A stretch of DNA of 64,000 bases from Clostridiales bacterium (GTDB lineage Bacteria > Bacillota > Clostridia > Saccharofermentanales > Saccharofermentanaceae): positions 62,001 through 126,000 of the forward strand of contig JAFVDI010000003.1 in assembly GCA_017478485.1 (NCBI GenBank), in the 5' to 3' direction. Below the pieces are notes generated by a model. The model was given only the letters and a program-made list of their open reading frames with translations, was not told where the DNA came from and did not search any database. Numbering within the stretch: the stretch's first letter is position 1; each line of letters opens with the position of its first letter. This document shows, piece by piece, positions 55,787-64,000 of this stretch. A program made the position numbers and the translations under genes.

Positions 55787-58072
55787 ATGCCCGATAATCA
55801 GTGGTACAATGCTCCGCAGAATAATGGAAGGAAAAAGGGAAAGCCTGTTAATCCCAACAGACAGCCTTCAGGCAAGAAGGTACGCAGTAACGGCGCTGCT
55901 CCCGTAAAGGGCGGTCAGAGACCTGCAGGCACTCCTCAAGGTGCACCCAGGCCCGTTAACGGCAATGCTCCCGTAAACGGACAGAACAGACCCGGCACTG
56001 CAAACGGCAGGAACAAGCCTGTAAACGGAGCGAATCCTGCGAATACGAAAGGCCAGGGGTATCTCGGGAAACGCGTTAATCCTGCAGCAGGACAGAAAGA
56101 TCCCAACAAGCACATGAACGCTCCCGCACAGCCGGCCGTTCAGCAGAAGCCTTCTGGTAATCCTAAGAATCCTCAGCGCAGACCTGCCGGAAGCCCTCAG
56201 GATATCCGCAGGAATAAGCAGAATCCTCAGCAGAAGAATGCCTCAAAAAAGAACAAGGCTAAGAAGAGTAATCTTCCTTATCCCGAAGATTATGTAGCGA
56301 AAAAGCCTGCTCAGGCAAAGGGCGGTGTTCCGCCCAAGGGCAAACGTAAGCTTACGCCTGAAGAGAAGAAAAAGAGATTTGAGAAGCTTGCCGAGATCGA
56401 GCAGGCCAAGATCGAAGGAAAGACTGCAGCACGCAAGAATCCTTCTCAGAAGAGCGCGCAGAACAAAGCGATCAGGAACGGCATCTTAGGTACCATTGTC
56501 GTTGTCGCTGCTTTGGTGGTCCTGTCGTTTGTCGTACATCATCTTTATGACTATATTGCTGAAAAGCCGCGTTTCGCTTTCGTAACGATGGGAACCATCG
56601 AGCACTCTATCGGTGCCAAAGCACTGGTCGTGCGTGACGAAGAGGTCATTAATTCAGCCAATGCGGGTGACCTCGTAACTCAGATCACAGAAGGGTCGAG
56701 GGTAGCAAAGGACCAGGCGCTTGCAATGGTCGTTCCCGAGACAATGAAGACTGTCGTTACCGACCTGCGTAATGTTCAGTCGCAGATCTCTGATGTTCAG
56801 CAGGAACTCATCCTAAGCGGTGACGTACCTGAAGCAGAAACGCTTTACAGAAAATACAACACGAATATCGCTTCTCTCATGGATGCCGTCAGATTTGATG
56901 CCATGAACGGAAATCTTACTAACTCTGCATCTTACGGCGCTTCCGTTAACGTTGTCCTTGAAGAACGCGAATCGGAGATGTCCAAGATATCTTTCAGCGA
57001 TGACAGGCTTACTGTTCTGCGCAATGACGAAAAGCTTTATCAGTCGCAGCTTCAGCGTGATGCTGCAATGATCAATGCGCATAAGCCGGGCATTGTCTCA
57101 TTCAGGCTTGACGGCAAGGAGAGTGACGTTGATTACTCGAAGTTCCTCAACATGCCGCTTTCTGATATCAGAAAGCTCATTAATGATTCAAAGGGTGCGA
57201 TCACTTCTGACCTTTATGTAAAAGAAGGACAGGGAGCTGTCAGGATCGCTCAGAACGAGAGCCAGTATATTACCGTAAATCTTTCGAAGAACGATGCGGC
57301 CATGTCTGACTTTGCGGTCGGTACAAAGCACGATATCAATGTCAGGTCCGAGGGTATCTCAATCGGCGATTGTGAGGTCGTACGCTGCGAGGAAGACTCA
57401 CAGGGCATGCTTATCACATTCAGCACGGCACGCGCCGTAGAGTCGCTTCTGGACCGCCGTACGGTCGATATCGAGATAGTCATAAATGAGTCCAGCGGCA
57501 TGAAGACATCCGTTGCGAGCCTCATGAATGAGACGTATGCACCCAAGGGCTCTACGGCATTCTGTGTTTATTTCGGACCTAAGACCGGTTCTTCAGCAAG
57601 TTCGTTCGTTGAAGGCGATATGTTTAATGTCAATGTTGTTCCTAATCCGGGCAAGCCTGACGAGAACGGCCAGACTCCGACCAGGAAGCCGATCGCGGTA
57701 CCCGGATGCACAGTCGTTCATACAGAGACTCTGAGCAGCGGCGGATTCATTGTCGCATTTACGACACAGAACGATTTCGGCAGTCTCCTGAGACTTTCAA
57801 GGCTCTGTCCTGACGGTTACTCGGCAGGATTCATCAATTCTTCGTCCGGCCTCGGAACAACGACCGATAATGTCAAGATCACAAAATATACGGGTATGGC
57901 ATCCGTCTATACAAATAACCAGGGATTTGTGGAAGAGGTAAGAGTAGTCCTTATGGACAACGACCGTGAGTTTGCTATAATCGACCGCGCGGGAAGTTCC
58001 AAGGTACCGGATCTCAATACCGTAATAATCACAAATCCCAAGACCGTTAAACCCGGAGATAAGGTCGACTGA
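55787..58072 (+). CDS. HlyD-like membrane-anchored protein with a long basic disordered N-terminus
   Basis: 761 residues from the ATG at 55787 (GGAGG upstream). Residues 1-228 are rich in Asn, Pro, Gly, Gln, Lys and Arg with loose repeats (GNAPVNGQNRPGTANGRNKP). One membrane helix follows (about 231-252). The outer part has the HlyD/RND-adaptor layout: a lipoyl-like half (TEGSRVAKDQALAMVVPE), a helical hairpin (about 320-430) and beta-barrel domains. No transporter gene is adjacent. In Clostridia such proteins often sit before yggS and sepF, so a role near the division site is possible. I infer this from position only. Confidence 0.8.
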   Translation: MPDNQWYNAPQNNGRKKGKPVNPNRQPSGKKVRSNGAAPVKGGQRPAGTPQGAPRPVNGNAPVNGQNRPGTANGRNKPVNGANPANTKGQGYLGKRVNPAAGQKDPNKHMNAPAQPAVQQKPSGNPKNPQRRPAGSPQDIRRNKQNPQQKNASKKNKAKKSNLPYPEDYVAKKPAQAKGGVPPKGKRKLTPEEKKKRFEKLAEIEQAKIEGKTAARKNPSQKSAQNKAIRNGILGTIVVVAALVVLSFVVHHLYDYIAEKPRFAFVTMGTIEHSIGAKALVVRDEEVINSANAGDLVTQITEGSRVAKDQALAMVVPETMKTVVTDLRNVQSQISDVQQELILSGDVPEAETLYRKYNTNIASLMDAVRFDAMNGNLTNSASYGASVNVVLEERESEMSKISFSDDRLTVLRNDEKLYQSQLQRDAAMINAHKPGIVSFRLDGKESDVDYSKFLNMPLSDIRKLINDSKGAITSDLYVKEGQGAVRIAQNESQYITVNLSKNDAAMSDFAVGTKHDINVRSEGISIGDCEVVRCEEDSQGMLITFSTARAVESLLDRRTVDIEIVINESSGMKTSVASLMNETYAPKGSTAFCVYFGPKTGSSASSFVEGDMFNVNVVPNPGKPDENGQTPTRKPIAVPGCTVVHTETLSSGGFIVAFTTQNDFGSLLRLSRLCPDGYSAGFINSSSGLGTTTDNVKITKYTGMASVYTNNQGFVEEVRVVLMDNDREFAIIDRAGSSKVPDLNTVIITNPKTVKPGDKVD

Positions 58073-58074
58073 CA

Positions 58075-58812
58075 ATGGAATACGATTACGATGACGAGCT
58101 GCTCGCTCAGCTTAAAGAGAACATTGAAAGAGTCAGAAGCGATATCAGATCCTGCGCTATTGCTGCAGGAAGAGATCCTGAAGAGATCACTCTTATCGGT
58201 GTATCAAAGGTATTCCCGGTACAGTATGCTGAAGCTGCCGTAATGGCAGGATTGAAGGATCTTGGCGAGAACCGCGTTCAGGAGCTGATGCCTAAGATCG
58301 AAAGATTCTCATCGCTCGATATTGATGTTAACTGGCATCTCATCGGAACGCTTCAAAAGAATAAAGTCAAATATGTAATAGGGAAAACGAAGCTTATTCA
58401 TTCGGTCAACTCTGTAGAGCTCGCAGATGAAATATCCAAGCGTTCTTCCGGTAACAATGTTACAACACGCATTCTTTTGCAGGCCAATGTTTCAGGCGAA
58501 GAATCAAAGCACGGCTTTGCTCCCCACCAGTTAAAACCTGCTTTGGACAACATCATGGATATGCCCGGGATCGAAGTGTGCGGCCTCATGACAATGGCTC
58601 CCATTGAAACATATGAAGGCGAGGCGAGGGAAGTTTTCGCGCGCACGCGTTCTATATACGAGGATCTATCTGCATATGTCCGCTCTGATTCATGGAAGGT
58701 TCTTTCCATGGGTATGAGCCAGGATTACAAGAGCGCCATATTGGAAGGCGCTACGCATATAAGGATTGGTACAGCTATATTTGGAGACCGCTCCAAATAT
58801 GTTGCCGTGTAA
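58075..58812 (+). CDS. yggS: YggS family PLP homeostasis protein
   Basis: 245 residues. The fold-III PLP barrel has the cofactor Lys in LIGVSKVFPVQYAE, then GENRVQELMPK, NWHLIGTLQKNKVKY and the phosphate-binding end SMGMSQDYKSAI and THIRIGTAIFG. It stores and delivers PLP and affects amino acid balance. It begins two bases after the HlyD-like gene and precedes sepF, the common Firmicute order. Confidence 0.94.
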   Translation: MEYDYDDELLAQLKENIERVRSDIRSCAIAAGRDPEEITLIGVSKVFPVQYAEAAVMAGLKDLGENRVQELMPKIERFSSLDIDVNWHLIGTLQKNKVKYVIGKTKLIHSVNSVELADEISKRSSGNNVTTRILLQANVSGEESKHGFAPHQLKPALDNIMDMPGIEVCGLMTMAPIETYEGEAREVFARTRSIYEDLSAYVRSDSWKVLSMGMSQDYKSAILEGATHIRIGTAIFGDRSKYVAV

Positions 58813-58837
58813 CACTGATACATTAAAAACCTTTGAT

Positions 58838-58860
58838 TTTTGTTACATTTTGTAACAAAA
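58838..58860. repeat. Perfect 10-base inverted repeat upstream of sepF
   Basis: TTTTGTTACA and TGTAACAAAA flank TTT. No T run follows on either strand, so it is not a normal terminator. It lies 130-150 bases before the sepF ATG and may be an operator. The rest of the 177-base yggS-sepF gap shows only weak promoter-like elements (TTGCCC 58891, TATAAG 58916, 19 apart). Confidence 0.6.
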
Positions 58861-58989
58861 CCCCCGTTTCAGTTACCTTCTTGTGTCATATTGCCCAAAT
58901 CTATTGAACTGCCTCTATAAGTTCGGTAATCTCCACTTATGTTTTACGAAAGTCCTTGGTCGGGCGAAATTTTAAGGAGGAAAACACAA

Positions 58990-59487
58990 ATGGGTAATTT
59001 CAACGTTAAGAACTTCTTCGGCAGCATGTTCACACCTGTACAGGATGAAGAATACGAAGAGAACTACTATGAGGAAGAGACAGGTTATGCTGATGAGCCT
59101 GAAGAAGCTTACATCGAAGAGCCTATCGTAGAAGAGCAGCCTTACATGGCAGAGCCTCGTGCATATGTTCAGGAGCAGCCTGCTGTTACAACACCTGTTG
59201 TTGCTCAGAACGCTACAGTAATCATGCTCACACCTTATGACATCAGAACAAGCCAGATCGTTTGCGATCACATCCGCGATGGTCATATCGTAATCTGCAA
59301 CCTCACCAACACAGATAAGAATCAGCGCGTTGTTGACTATATCTCCGGCGGCGTTTATGCTCTCGGCGGAAGAGTTGAGCCTACACCTGTTAAGACAACA
59401 TTCGTCTGCACACCTAAGTCTGTTAACCTCGTAATCGAGAATTCAGATTCTGCAGAGCAGCAGGGTACAAGAGTTTCAGCTCTCTAA
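58990..59487 (+). CDS. sepF: Cell division protein SepF
   Basis: 165 residues from the ATG at 58990, set by AAGGAGG; the longer frame from 58939 has no such site. An N-terminal membrane-binding stretch (MGNFNVKNFFGSMF) leads into a very acidic linker (about 17-65) and the C-terminal SepF domain (IMLTPYDIRTSQIVCDHIRD, VDYISGGVYALGG). SepF anchors FtsZ to the membrane and bends it into rings. A terminator follows, so the gene closes the yggS-sepF unit. Confidence 0.93.
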   Translation: MGNFNVKNFFGSMFTPVQDEEYEENYYEEETGYADEPEEAYIEEPIVEEQPYMAEPRAYVQEQPAVTTPVVAQNATVIMLTPYDIRTSQIVCDHIRDGHIVICNLTNTDKNQRVVDYISGGVYALGGRVEPTPVKTTFVCTPKSVNLVIENSDSAEQQGTRVSAL

Positions 59488-59508
59488 TATCTAAAAGCAA
59501 AAATCTAA

Positions 59509-59542
59509 AGGAGTTGTCTCAAATGAGACAGCTCCTTTTTTT
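59509..59542 (+). terminator. Rho-independent terminator after sepF
   Basis: Stem AGGAGTTGTCTC / GAGACAGCTCCT with a four-base loop and T7. Confidence 0.88.
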
Positions 59543-59634
59543 ATGCCAAAATTATTGTTTATTTTAAGAATAATGCTATGCATAATAAAAAAATGTTGAG
59601 TATTCGACAAAAAACAATAAAGGGGAGGATAGAG

Positions 59635-61485
59635 ATGAAAATCAAACGTTTACTGGCATTCGTCATCAGCGTTGCGATGATCGTTGGAATGGTTCCGACT
59701 TTCGTATTTGCGAAAGAGATCGATCTCGAAGCAGATGAGCCTGAAACAACACAGAGCTCTGAAGCTGAGGAAGAGGACGGGGAAGAACCCGAGGAAAAGG
59801 AAGAACCGGCTGAATCAGAAGACAAAGATGAACCTGAATCTGAAGAGGATGAGCCTTCTGCAGAAGAGCCCGATGAGGTATTCGAATTTGGAGAAAAACC
59901 TTCTGAGGTTCCGTCTGAAACTGATTCAAAAGCTGCTTTAGGCGGCAGGATCGGAAAATCAAAGGTTTATTGGAGCTTTTCAGGCAGCACTCTTACGGTT
60001 TACGGTAAGGGAAAGATGCCTGCATGGAAATCTGCCGAATCAGTACCGTGGCACAACTTAAGAAGCCAGATCAAGTATGTTTATGTCAGGGCAGGAGTAT
60101 CATCGATCGGTAATCATGCGTTTAGAAATCTTAGTTTGTCAGGCGGAATGGTCTATTCACGCCCGAGAGGCAAATATGCATTAAAATCTATTGGTGCGTA
60201 TGCCTTTGCCGGTACTAACGCCAAAGTCTTTAATTTCAAGACACTTAAATCTATTGGCGCTCATGCTTATGAGAATTCAGGTCAGAGATCTATAACTCTC
60301 CCTAAGAATGTTAAGTCGTTAGGTGCATATGCTTTTGCAAATAATCCTTATTTGACATACTTTAAGTTCAATAAAAAGATCAAGACTATTCCTACAGGAT
60401 GTTTTGAAAATGCCGGTTTTACAAGTGTATCTATTCCTAAGAAGATTAAAACAATAGGTGCCGGAGCTTATAAATATTGCTTAAATTTAACGAAGGTTAC
60501 ATTTGGCAAAAATGTTAAAACGATCGGAAAAGAAGCATTTATGTACTGCCAAAATCTTTCTAGTGTCACTATTCCAAAGAAAGTTACAAAGATTTCTGAA
60601 GGACTCTTTGCTTATAGTGGCCTTGCCAGTGTAAAAATGCATGGAAAGATCACTTCTATTGGCCCCGGTGCTTTCTTCTATTGCTCGAAGCTTACAAGTG
60701 TTTCCATTCCCAAAAAGGTTAAGTCTATCGGCACCGGAGCATTCAGCTTAACAGGTATTACCAGTGTAACGATTCCCGGTAATGTTAAGACAATCGGTAA
60801 TAATGCATTTGGAAGTTCAGCACTTTCAGAACTCACATTGTGTTCCGGTATTCAAACTATTGGAGATACTGCGTTCAAAAACACTGGTATCAAAAGTGTA
60901 GTGATTCCCGGCAGTGTTACTTCGATAGGTAAGGAAGCCTTTCATGGAACACGTCTTTCGAGTGTAACGCTTAACTATGGTTTAAAGAGTATCGGCCAGG
61001 AGGCTTTTGGTACTAATAGTTCTCTTAAGGCTATTTCAATCCCCAGCAGCGTTACAAATCTTGGGTTCGGCATTTTATCCGGATGTTCCGGTGTTGCTGT
61101 TACTTATGTACCTGATTTAAAGACACAATTTCCTGATGCTTTTGCTGGTATCAGCGGTACTCCGTCTTTTATTGCTCTGAAAGAGAATACGATAGCCGTA
61201 ACCGGTAAACTTGCTACCGTTAAGGCCAAGAAAGTAAAAAAGAAGGCTCAGAAGATTACTGCTTCCAAGCTCTACACATTTACCGAACCCGGAATTGGTT
61301 CTCACAGATTTGCGAAGGCTTCAGGCAATAAGAAAATCACTGTCGCTTCCAACGGCAATATAACCGTAAAGAAGAAGCTTAAGAAGGGCACCTATACCGT
61401 AAGGGTTAAGGTCATGGCTACAGGTGATCTCGAGCACAGGGATTCCGGCTGGCAGATCATTACAGTTAAAGTTAAGGTTAAGTAA
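59635..61485 (+). CDS. Secreted BspA-type leucine-rich repeat protein
   Basis: 616 residues. The ATG at 59635 has GGGGAGG; an upstream in-frame ATG at 59578 does not. A signal peptide (about 1-26, LLAFVISVAMIVGMVPTFVFA) is followed by an acidic Glu/Pro/Ser linker to about residue 90. A first module follows (KVYWSFSGSTLTVYGKG), then about 15 LRR_5 units of about 22 residues with patterns like VTIPKKVTKISEGLFAYSG. A Lys-rich beta tail domain ends the protein. No sortase motif or ChW repeat is seen, so anchoring is unclear. BspA-type repeats often mediate adhesion. Confidence 0.9.
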   Translation: MKIKRLLAFVISVAMIVGMVPTFVFAKEIDLEADEPETTQSSEAEEEDGEEPEEKEEPAESEDKDEPESEEDEPSAEEPDEVFEFGEKPSEVPSETDSKAALGGRIGKSKVYWSFSGSTLTVYGKGKMPAWKSAESVPWHNLRSQIKYVYVRAGVSSIGNHAFRNLSLSGGMVYSRPRGKYALKSIGAYAFAGTNAKVFNFKTLKSIGAHAYENSGQRSITLPKNVKSLGAYAFANNPYLTYFKFNKKIKTIPTGCFENAGFTSVSIPKKIKTIGAGAYKYCLNLTKVTFGKNVKTIGKEAFMYCQNLSSVTIPKKVTKISEGLFAYSGLASVKMHGKITSIGPGAFFYCSKLTSVSIPKKVKSIGTGAFSLTGITSVTIPGNVKTIGNNAFGSSALSELTLCSGIQTIGDTAFKNTGIKSVVIPGSVTSIGKEAFHGTRLSSVTLNYGLKSIGQEAFGTNSSLKAISIPSSVTNLGFGILSGCSGVAVTYVPDLKTQFPDAFAGISGTPSFIALKENTIAVTGKLATVKAKKVKKKAQKITASKLYTFTEPGIGSHRFAKASGNKKITVASNGNITVKKKLKKGTYTVRVKVMATGDLEHRDSGWQIITVKVKVK

Positions 61486-61508
61486 ACTAATCTGTATGCT
61501 GAAAATAA

Positions 61509-61539
61509 GGGCAGTGAGAAGTCACTGCCCTTTTCTTTT
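61509..61539 (+). terminator. Rho-independent terminator after the LRR gene
   Basis: Perfect stem GGGCAGTGA / TCACTGCCC, loop GAAG, then TTTTCTTTT. Confidence 0.9.
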
Positions 61540-61549
61540 GATTTTCAAA
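61537..61549. promoter_or_regulatory. Third FabT-like palindrome, upstream of the DUF47 gene
   Basis: TTTGATTTTCAAA fits TTTGA-N3-TCAAA. It touches the T run of the preceding terminator, so part of the match could be chance. A TATAAT at 61577-61582 lies 27 bases downstream and the DUF47 gene starts at 61613. Confidence 0.35.
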
Positions 61550-61612
61550 ATATTATGTAAAAACCCGGAGATAATGTATAATCATCATAATTGAGAAAAG
61601 GGGTGATTAACT

Positions 61613-62236
61613 ATGACGTTAGAAGAGAAGAACTATTTATTCGACCAGGCGCTCGCACTTTCAGCCATTCTTGAGCAGGAGGGCCTTGAGCTCCTTGGAA
61701 TGATGGAAAATATCGATGACAGAGTAGCAATTTCCAAGGCTATCGCAAAACTCGAGTCTGAAGGTGACGACATCTTCCACGCAACAAATGAGAGTCTCCA
61801 GAAGATGGAACTCGATCCTGAGATGCGTATAAAGATCTTCCAGATGATCCGTCATATAGAAGACGTCACAGACATGGTTGACGAGCTCAGCAAGACTATC
61901 GTCAGATATAACACACGTACTGTTACGAACGGATTCAAAGCGAGCGTAAACAGCATTAACGGCGCAGTTAAGAAACTGGTGGTCCTTATCAATGCAATGC
62001 GTGAATATGAGCCTGAGATGAAGGAACATTTCACAAGGACGGTCAATACGTTTGATGCATTCAAGGTTGACTATGAGAAGATGTATGACGTTCTTATCTT
62101 TGACCTTTTCTCAAAGCCTCACGATGTTGTGGACATCATCAGATGCAAGGCGATATATGATGCGATCAGAGACATTTTCGAGGCATTCGAAGTCAGTGCT
62201 GATGATGCATACAAGTTTATAGTCTCAAGAGGCTGA
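61613..62236 (+). CDS. DUF47 (PhoU-like) family protein
   Basis: 207 residues, nearly all helical, with heptad-like acidic and basic spacing (SKAIAKLESEGDDIFHATNE, MIRHIEDVTDMVDELSKTIV). The E-x-x-x-D motifs (ESEGDD, HIEDVTD) resemble the metal-binding motifs of PhoU. DUF47 proteins usually partner with PiT phosphate transporters, but no pit gene is next to it here. GGGGTG precedes the ATG. A terminator follows. Confidence 0.92.
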   Translation: MTLEEKNYLFDQALALSAILEQEGLELLGMMENIDDRVAISKAIAKLESEGDDIFHATNESLQKMELDPEMRIKIFQMIRHIEDVTDMVDELSKTIVRYNTRTVTNGFKASVNSINGAVKKLVVLINAMREYEPEMKEHFTRTVNTFDAFKVDYEKMYDVLIFDLFSKPHDVVDIIRCKAIYDAIRDIFEAFEVSADDAYKFIVSRG

Positions 62237-62276
62237 TCAGCTTAACATCTTATTATTTATGTTTGTTCATGTTACA

Positions 62277-62305
62277 ATCCTTATAGTATTTCTATAAGGA
62301 TTTTT
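62277..62305 (+). terminator. Rho-independent terminator after the DUF47 gene
   Basis: Perfect stem ATCCTTATAG / CTATAAGGAT with a five-base loop and T5. Confidence 0.75.
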
Positions 62306-62346
62306 ATTTGCACGATAAATGATCTTTCCTTAAGCGAGGTAAACAG

Positions 62347-64000
62347 ATGAACAGAAAAAGACTTAACATCGGACTGCTGATAGATGATTTCGATCATAAT
62401 TTCTCCAGCCAGGCCTGTAAGGGCGCTGAGCTCGCCGCTAAGGCGCTGGATGCCAATCTGTTCATCTTTCCCGGTCACTATATCGGAAAGCCTGACAGCA
62501 GGTATTCTGACAAGGAATATGAGTATCAGTACAATACATTGTTTGACCTTCCTTCATCGCGCAACGTTGACATTATTTATGTCGTTCTCGGAACTATCTG
62601 TTCAAGAGCGGATCTGGAGATGCAGAAGGAGTTCATCGAATCGTTTCCCGATGTTCCGATAGTATGTCTGTTCTCCAATTATGAGAATCTTCCTTCGGTG
62701 ACTTTTGATAACAGCAGCGGCCTTGAAAGTGTCGTGGATCACCTGATAGAGAAACACGGAGCGCGTGAGATAGGATTCGTATCAGGACCTGTAACTAACC
62801 GCGATGCAAGAGAACGTCTTGACGCGTTTGCGGAGACGCTTAAAAAGCACGATATACCCGTAGAGAAGAATAAGATAGTTTACGGTGACTTCACCGAAAA
62901 CAGTTCTTTGGAAGTCAACAAGCTGCTTAATGATAATGAGAGCTTGGATGCTGTCGTTTTCGCTAACGACAGCATGGCGGTGGGCGGTTACCGCGCTCTG
63001 AAGCACAGAGGTCTGGAGATAGGCAAGGACATACTTGTTACCGGATTTGACAACGATGTATTCTCGATCTATCTTGATCCGCCGCTTTCTACCGTTGAGG
63101 CAAGTTCTGCGGAACTGACATACAAAGCCGTACTGAATGCGGAAAACTATTTGAACGGGTCCGCGTTATCCGACATGACGGTCGAGACGAGACCTGTCAT
63201 GAGATGCTCCTGCGGATGCAAAGCTCTCGATACAGAGGAGATGTGCGTTCGCTTAAGACTTGATAAGCTCGAAGACAGAGATCTTTCTTTTGTAGAAGAG
63301 ATCAAGAAGTTCCTTTTCGGTATTTTTGCCGAAGATGCACCGATACTTGAAATAAAGGGGCATCTCAGTGAGTTCTTCTATTCGTTTGCTGATTACGTGC
63401 TCGGAAATGATGAAAGTACTGACGAAATGGAGGCTGCTTTTTCAGGCGTTCTGAAGACTTCGATACTGGTCTATACAACGCCCGAAAAGCTTTTCAACGT
63501 TCTGCAGTCTATGCAGTATGAGGCTGAGAAGATCCTCTCTGACAGTGAGAGAGGCTTTGAAGTGATCAAGCTCTTCTCTGATTTCTACAGACGCCTGTCG
63601 TTCTCTGAGATCTCCGTATCTTCTGAAAGTGCAGCGCGTTCTGAGAGTCTGACGCGCCTTGTCAATCAGCAGACGGGAGATATTTTCCTTCTGCCGCAGA
63701 ACAGTGAGATTCCGTATGAACATTTGCTGGACGGTCTTTATGATTCGGGTTTTGAGAGATCGCTTCTTTATATGTTCCAGGGAAATATCACCAATGAGGG
63801 CGACAGGGATTGGAAATGTCCTAAATCGATCCTTCTCAAGGCGATATCAGATAAGGAAGGTGTAAGAGCGCTCGCAGAGGAACAGCAGCTCCTTAGGACC
63901 GATCTGATGTTTACGAATGAGTTCATCGATAACAGTGAGCGCCGAACGATGGTCGTTTCGCCGCTGTTTGTCGGTGCCGATATCTACGGTTTCCTCGTAA
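62347..64000 (+). CDS. LacI-type ligand-binding domain sensor protein (3' end outside the window)
   Basis: Open from the ATG at 62347 (GAGGT six bases upstream) to the window edge, at least 551 residues. It starts directly with a periplasmic-binding-protein-like fold of the LacI/GalR kind, without the helix-turn-helix or a signal peptide: LNIGLLIDDFDHNFSSQACK, REIGFVSGPVTNRDARERLD, LDAVVFANDSMAVGGYRAL, DILVTGFDNDVFS. The binding domain ends near residue 290 (MRCSCGC). A helical and mixed region of 250 residues follows. In Clostridia such cytoplasmic sugar-sensing domains are often fused to GGDEF or AraC-type output domains. The output domain here, if any, is beyond the edge. Confidence 0.82.
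   Translation, partial: MNRKRLNIGLLIDDFDHNFSSQACKGAELAAKALDANLFIFPGHYIGKPDSRYSDKEYEYQYNTLFDLPSSRNVDIIYVVLGTICSRADLEMQKEFIESFPDVPIVCLFSNYENLPSVTFDNSSGLESVVDHLIEKHGAREIGFVSGPVTNRDARERLDAFAETLKKHDIPVEKNKIVYGDFTENSSLEVNKLLNDNESLDAVVFANDSMAVGGYRALKHRGLEIGKDILVTGFDNDVFSIYLDPPLSTVEASSAELTYKAVLNAENYLNGSALSDMTVETRPVMRCSCGCKALDTEEMCVRLRLDKLEDRDLSFVEEIKKFLFGIFAEDAPILEIKGHLSEFFYSFADYVLGNDESTDEMEAAFSGVLKTSILVYTTPEKLFNVLQSMQYEAEKILSDSERGFEVIKLFSDFYRRLSFSEISVSSESAARSESLTRLVNQQTGDIFLLPQNSEIPYEHLLDGLYDSGFERSLLYMFQGNITNEGDRDWKCPKSILLKAISDKEGVRALAEEQQLLRTDLMFTNEFIDNSERRTMVVSPLFVGADIYGFLV

Noticed and set aside
58838..58860. A Rex operator
   Set aside because: The half-sites look right, but the spacing is seven bases rather than six, so I list it only as an unassigned inverted repeat.
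59666..59962. Frames on both strands over the linker of the LRR protein
   Set aside because: The same low-complexity effect; the main frame has the signal peptide and ribosome binding site.
59990..61100. A DNA-level tandem repeat or CRISPR-like array in the LRR gene
   Set aside because: The periodicity comes from protein repeats of about 22 residues with diverged codons; there are no identical repeats or spacers.

Overview
The window is a stretch of ordinary bacterial chromosome with roughly balanced base composition. It looks like an anaerobic low-to-mid GC Firmicute of class Clostridia. The support is the set of small families seen here (IreB, DUF1292, DUF4364, DUF951, DUF1385, Prp with a cleavable L27, SepF, FabT, a T-box leader, ChW repeats) and the AGA/AGG-rich codon use. 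I cannot fix the genus. I see no phage, IS element, CRISPR array, rRNA or tRNA gene. Both ends are cut inside genes: a calcium-type P-type ATPase on the left and a LacI-like sensor protein on the right.

Layout: 1-4.97 kb holds the ATPase tail, secG, rnr, a small CDGC protein and a convergent lipoprotein gene. 5.0-8.4 kb is a T-box-controlled aspS followed by mtaB. 8.5-14.0 kb is ireB-ruvX-two DUF1292-type genes-CPBP protease-a 1031-residue anchored ectoprotein. 14.6-16.8 kb is a secreted ChW-repeat/NlpC-like cell-wall protein split by an in-frame TGA. 16.9-22.4 kb has pgi, a YitT protein, a P-loop protein and an nnrE-sugar isomerase-FMN oxidoreductase run. 22.5-26.5 kb (minus strand) has leuS and a diguanylate cyclase gene. 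26.7-33.2 kb has mreB, rho, rpmE, DUF1385, prmC, DUF951 and a minus-strand VOC-like gene. 33.3-40.9 kb has ybaK, murC, a large membrane protein, rplU-prp-rpmA, obgE, DUF212 and a sugar kinase. 41-52 kb is uvrB-dnaE-sirtuin-pfkA-mutS2-CPBP, ending at a convergent mntR-like gene. 52.4-64 kb has a FeoB-associated-type small protein, fabT-acpP-lipid kinase, a PLP lyase gene, an HlyD-like protein, yggS, sepF, a BspA-type LRR protein, a DUF47 protein and the truncated sensor.

Most of the window is core metabolism. The control elements are the more informative part. (1) The aspS T-box seems to read Asn (AAC) rather than Asp, and AspRS carries the DHGG sequence associated with non-discriminating enzymes. 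(2) A near-perfect Gram-positive LexA box sits inside the uvrB promoter, and dnaE is translationally coupled to uvrB. (3) The palindrome TTTGA-N3-TCAAA, matching the known FabT box, occurs in front of fabT-acpP-lipid kinase, between leuS and mreB, and in front of the DUF47 gene. This suggests a small membrane-lipid regulon that may reach cell shape and phosphate handling. I do not see a clear-cut new defence or mobile system. The best candidates for undescribed biology are these operators, the TGA-interrupted wall protein, and the large uncharacterised membrane proteins next to the IreB, MurC and SepF loci.
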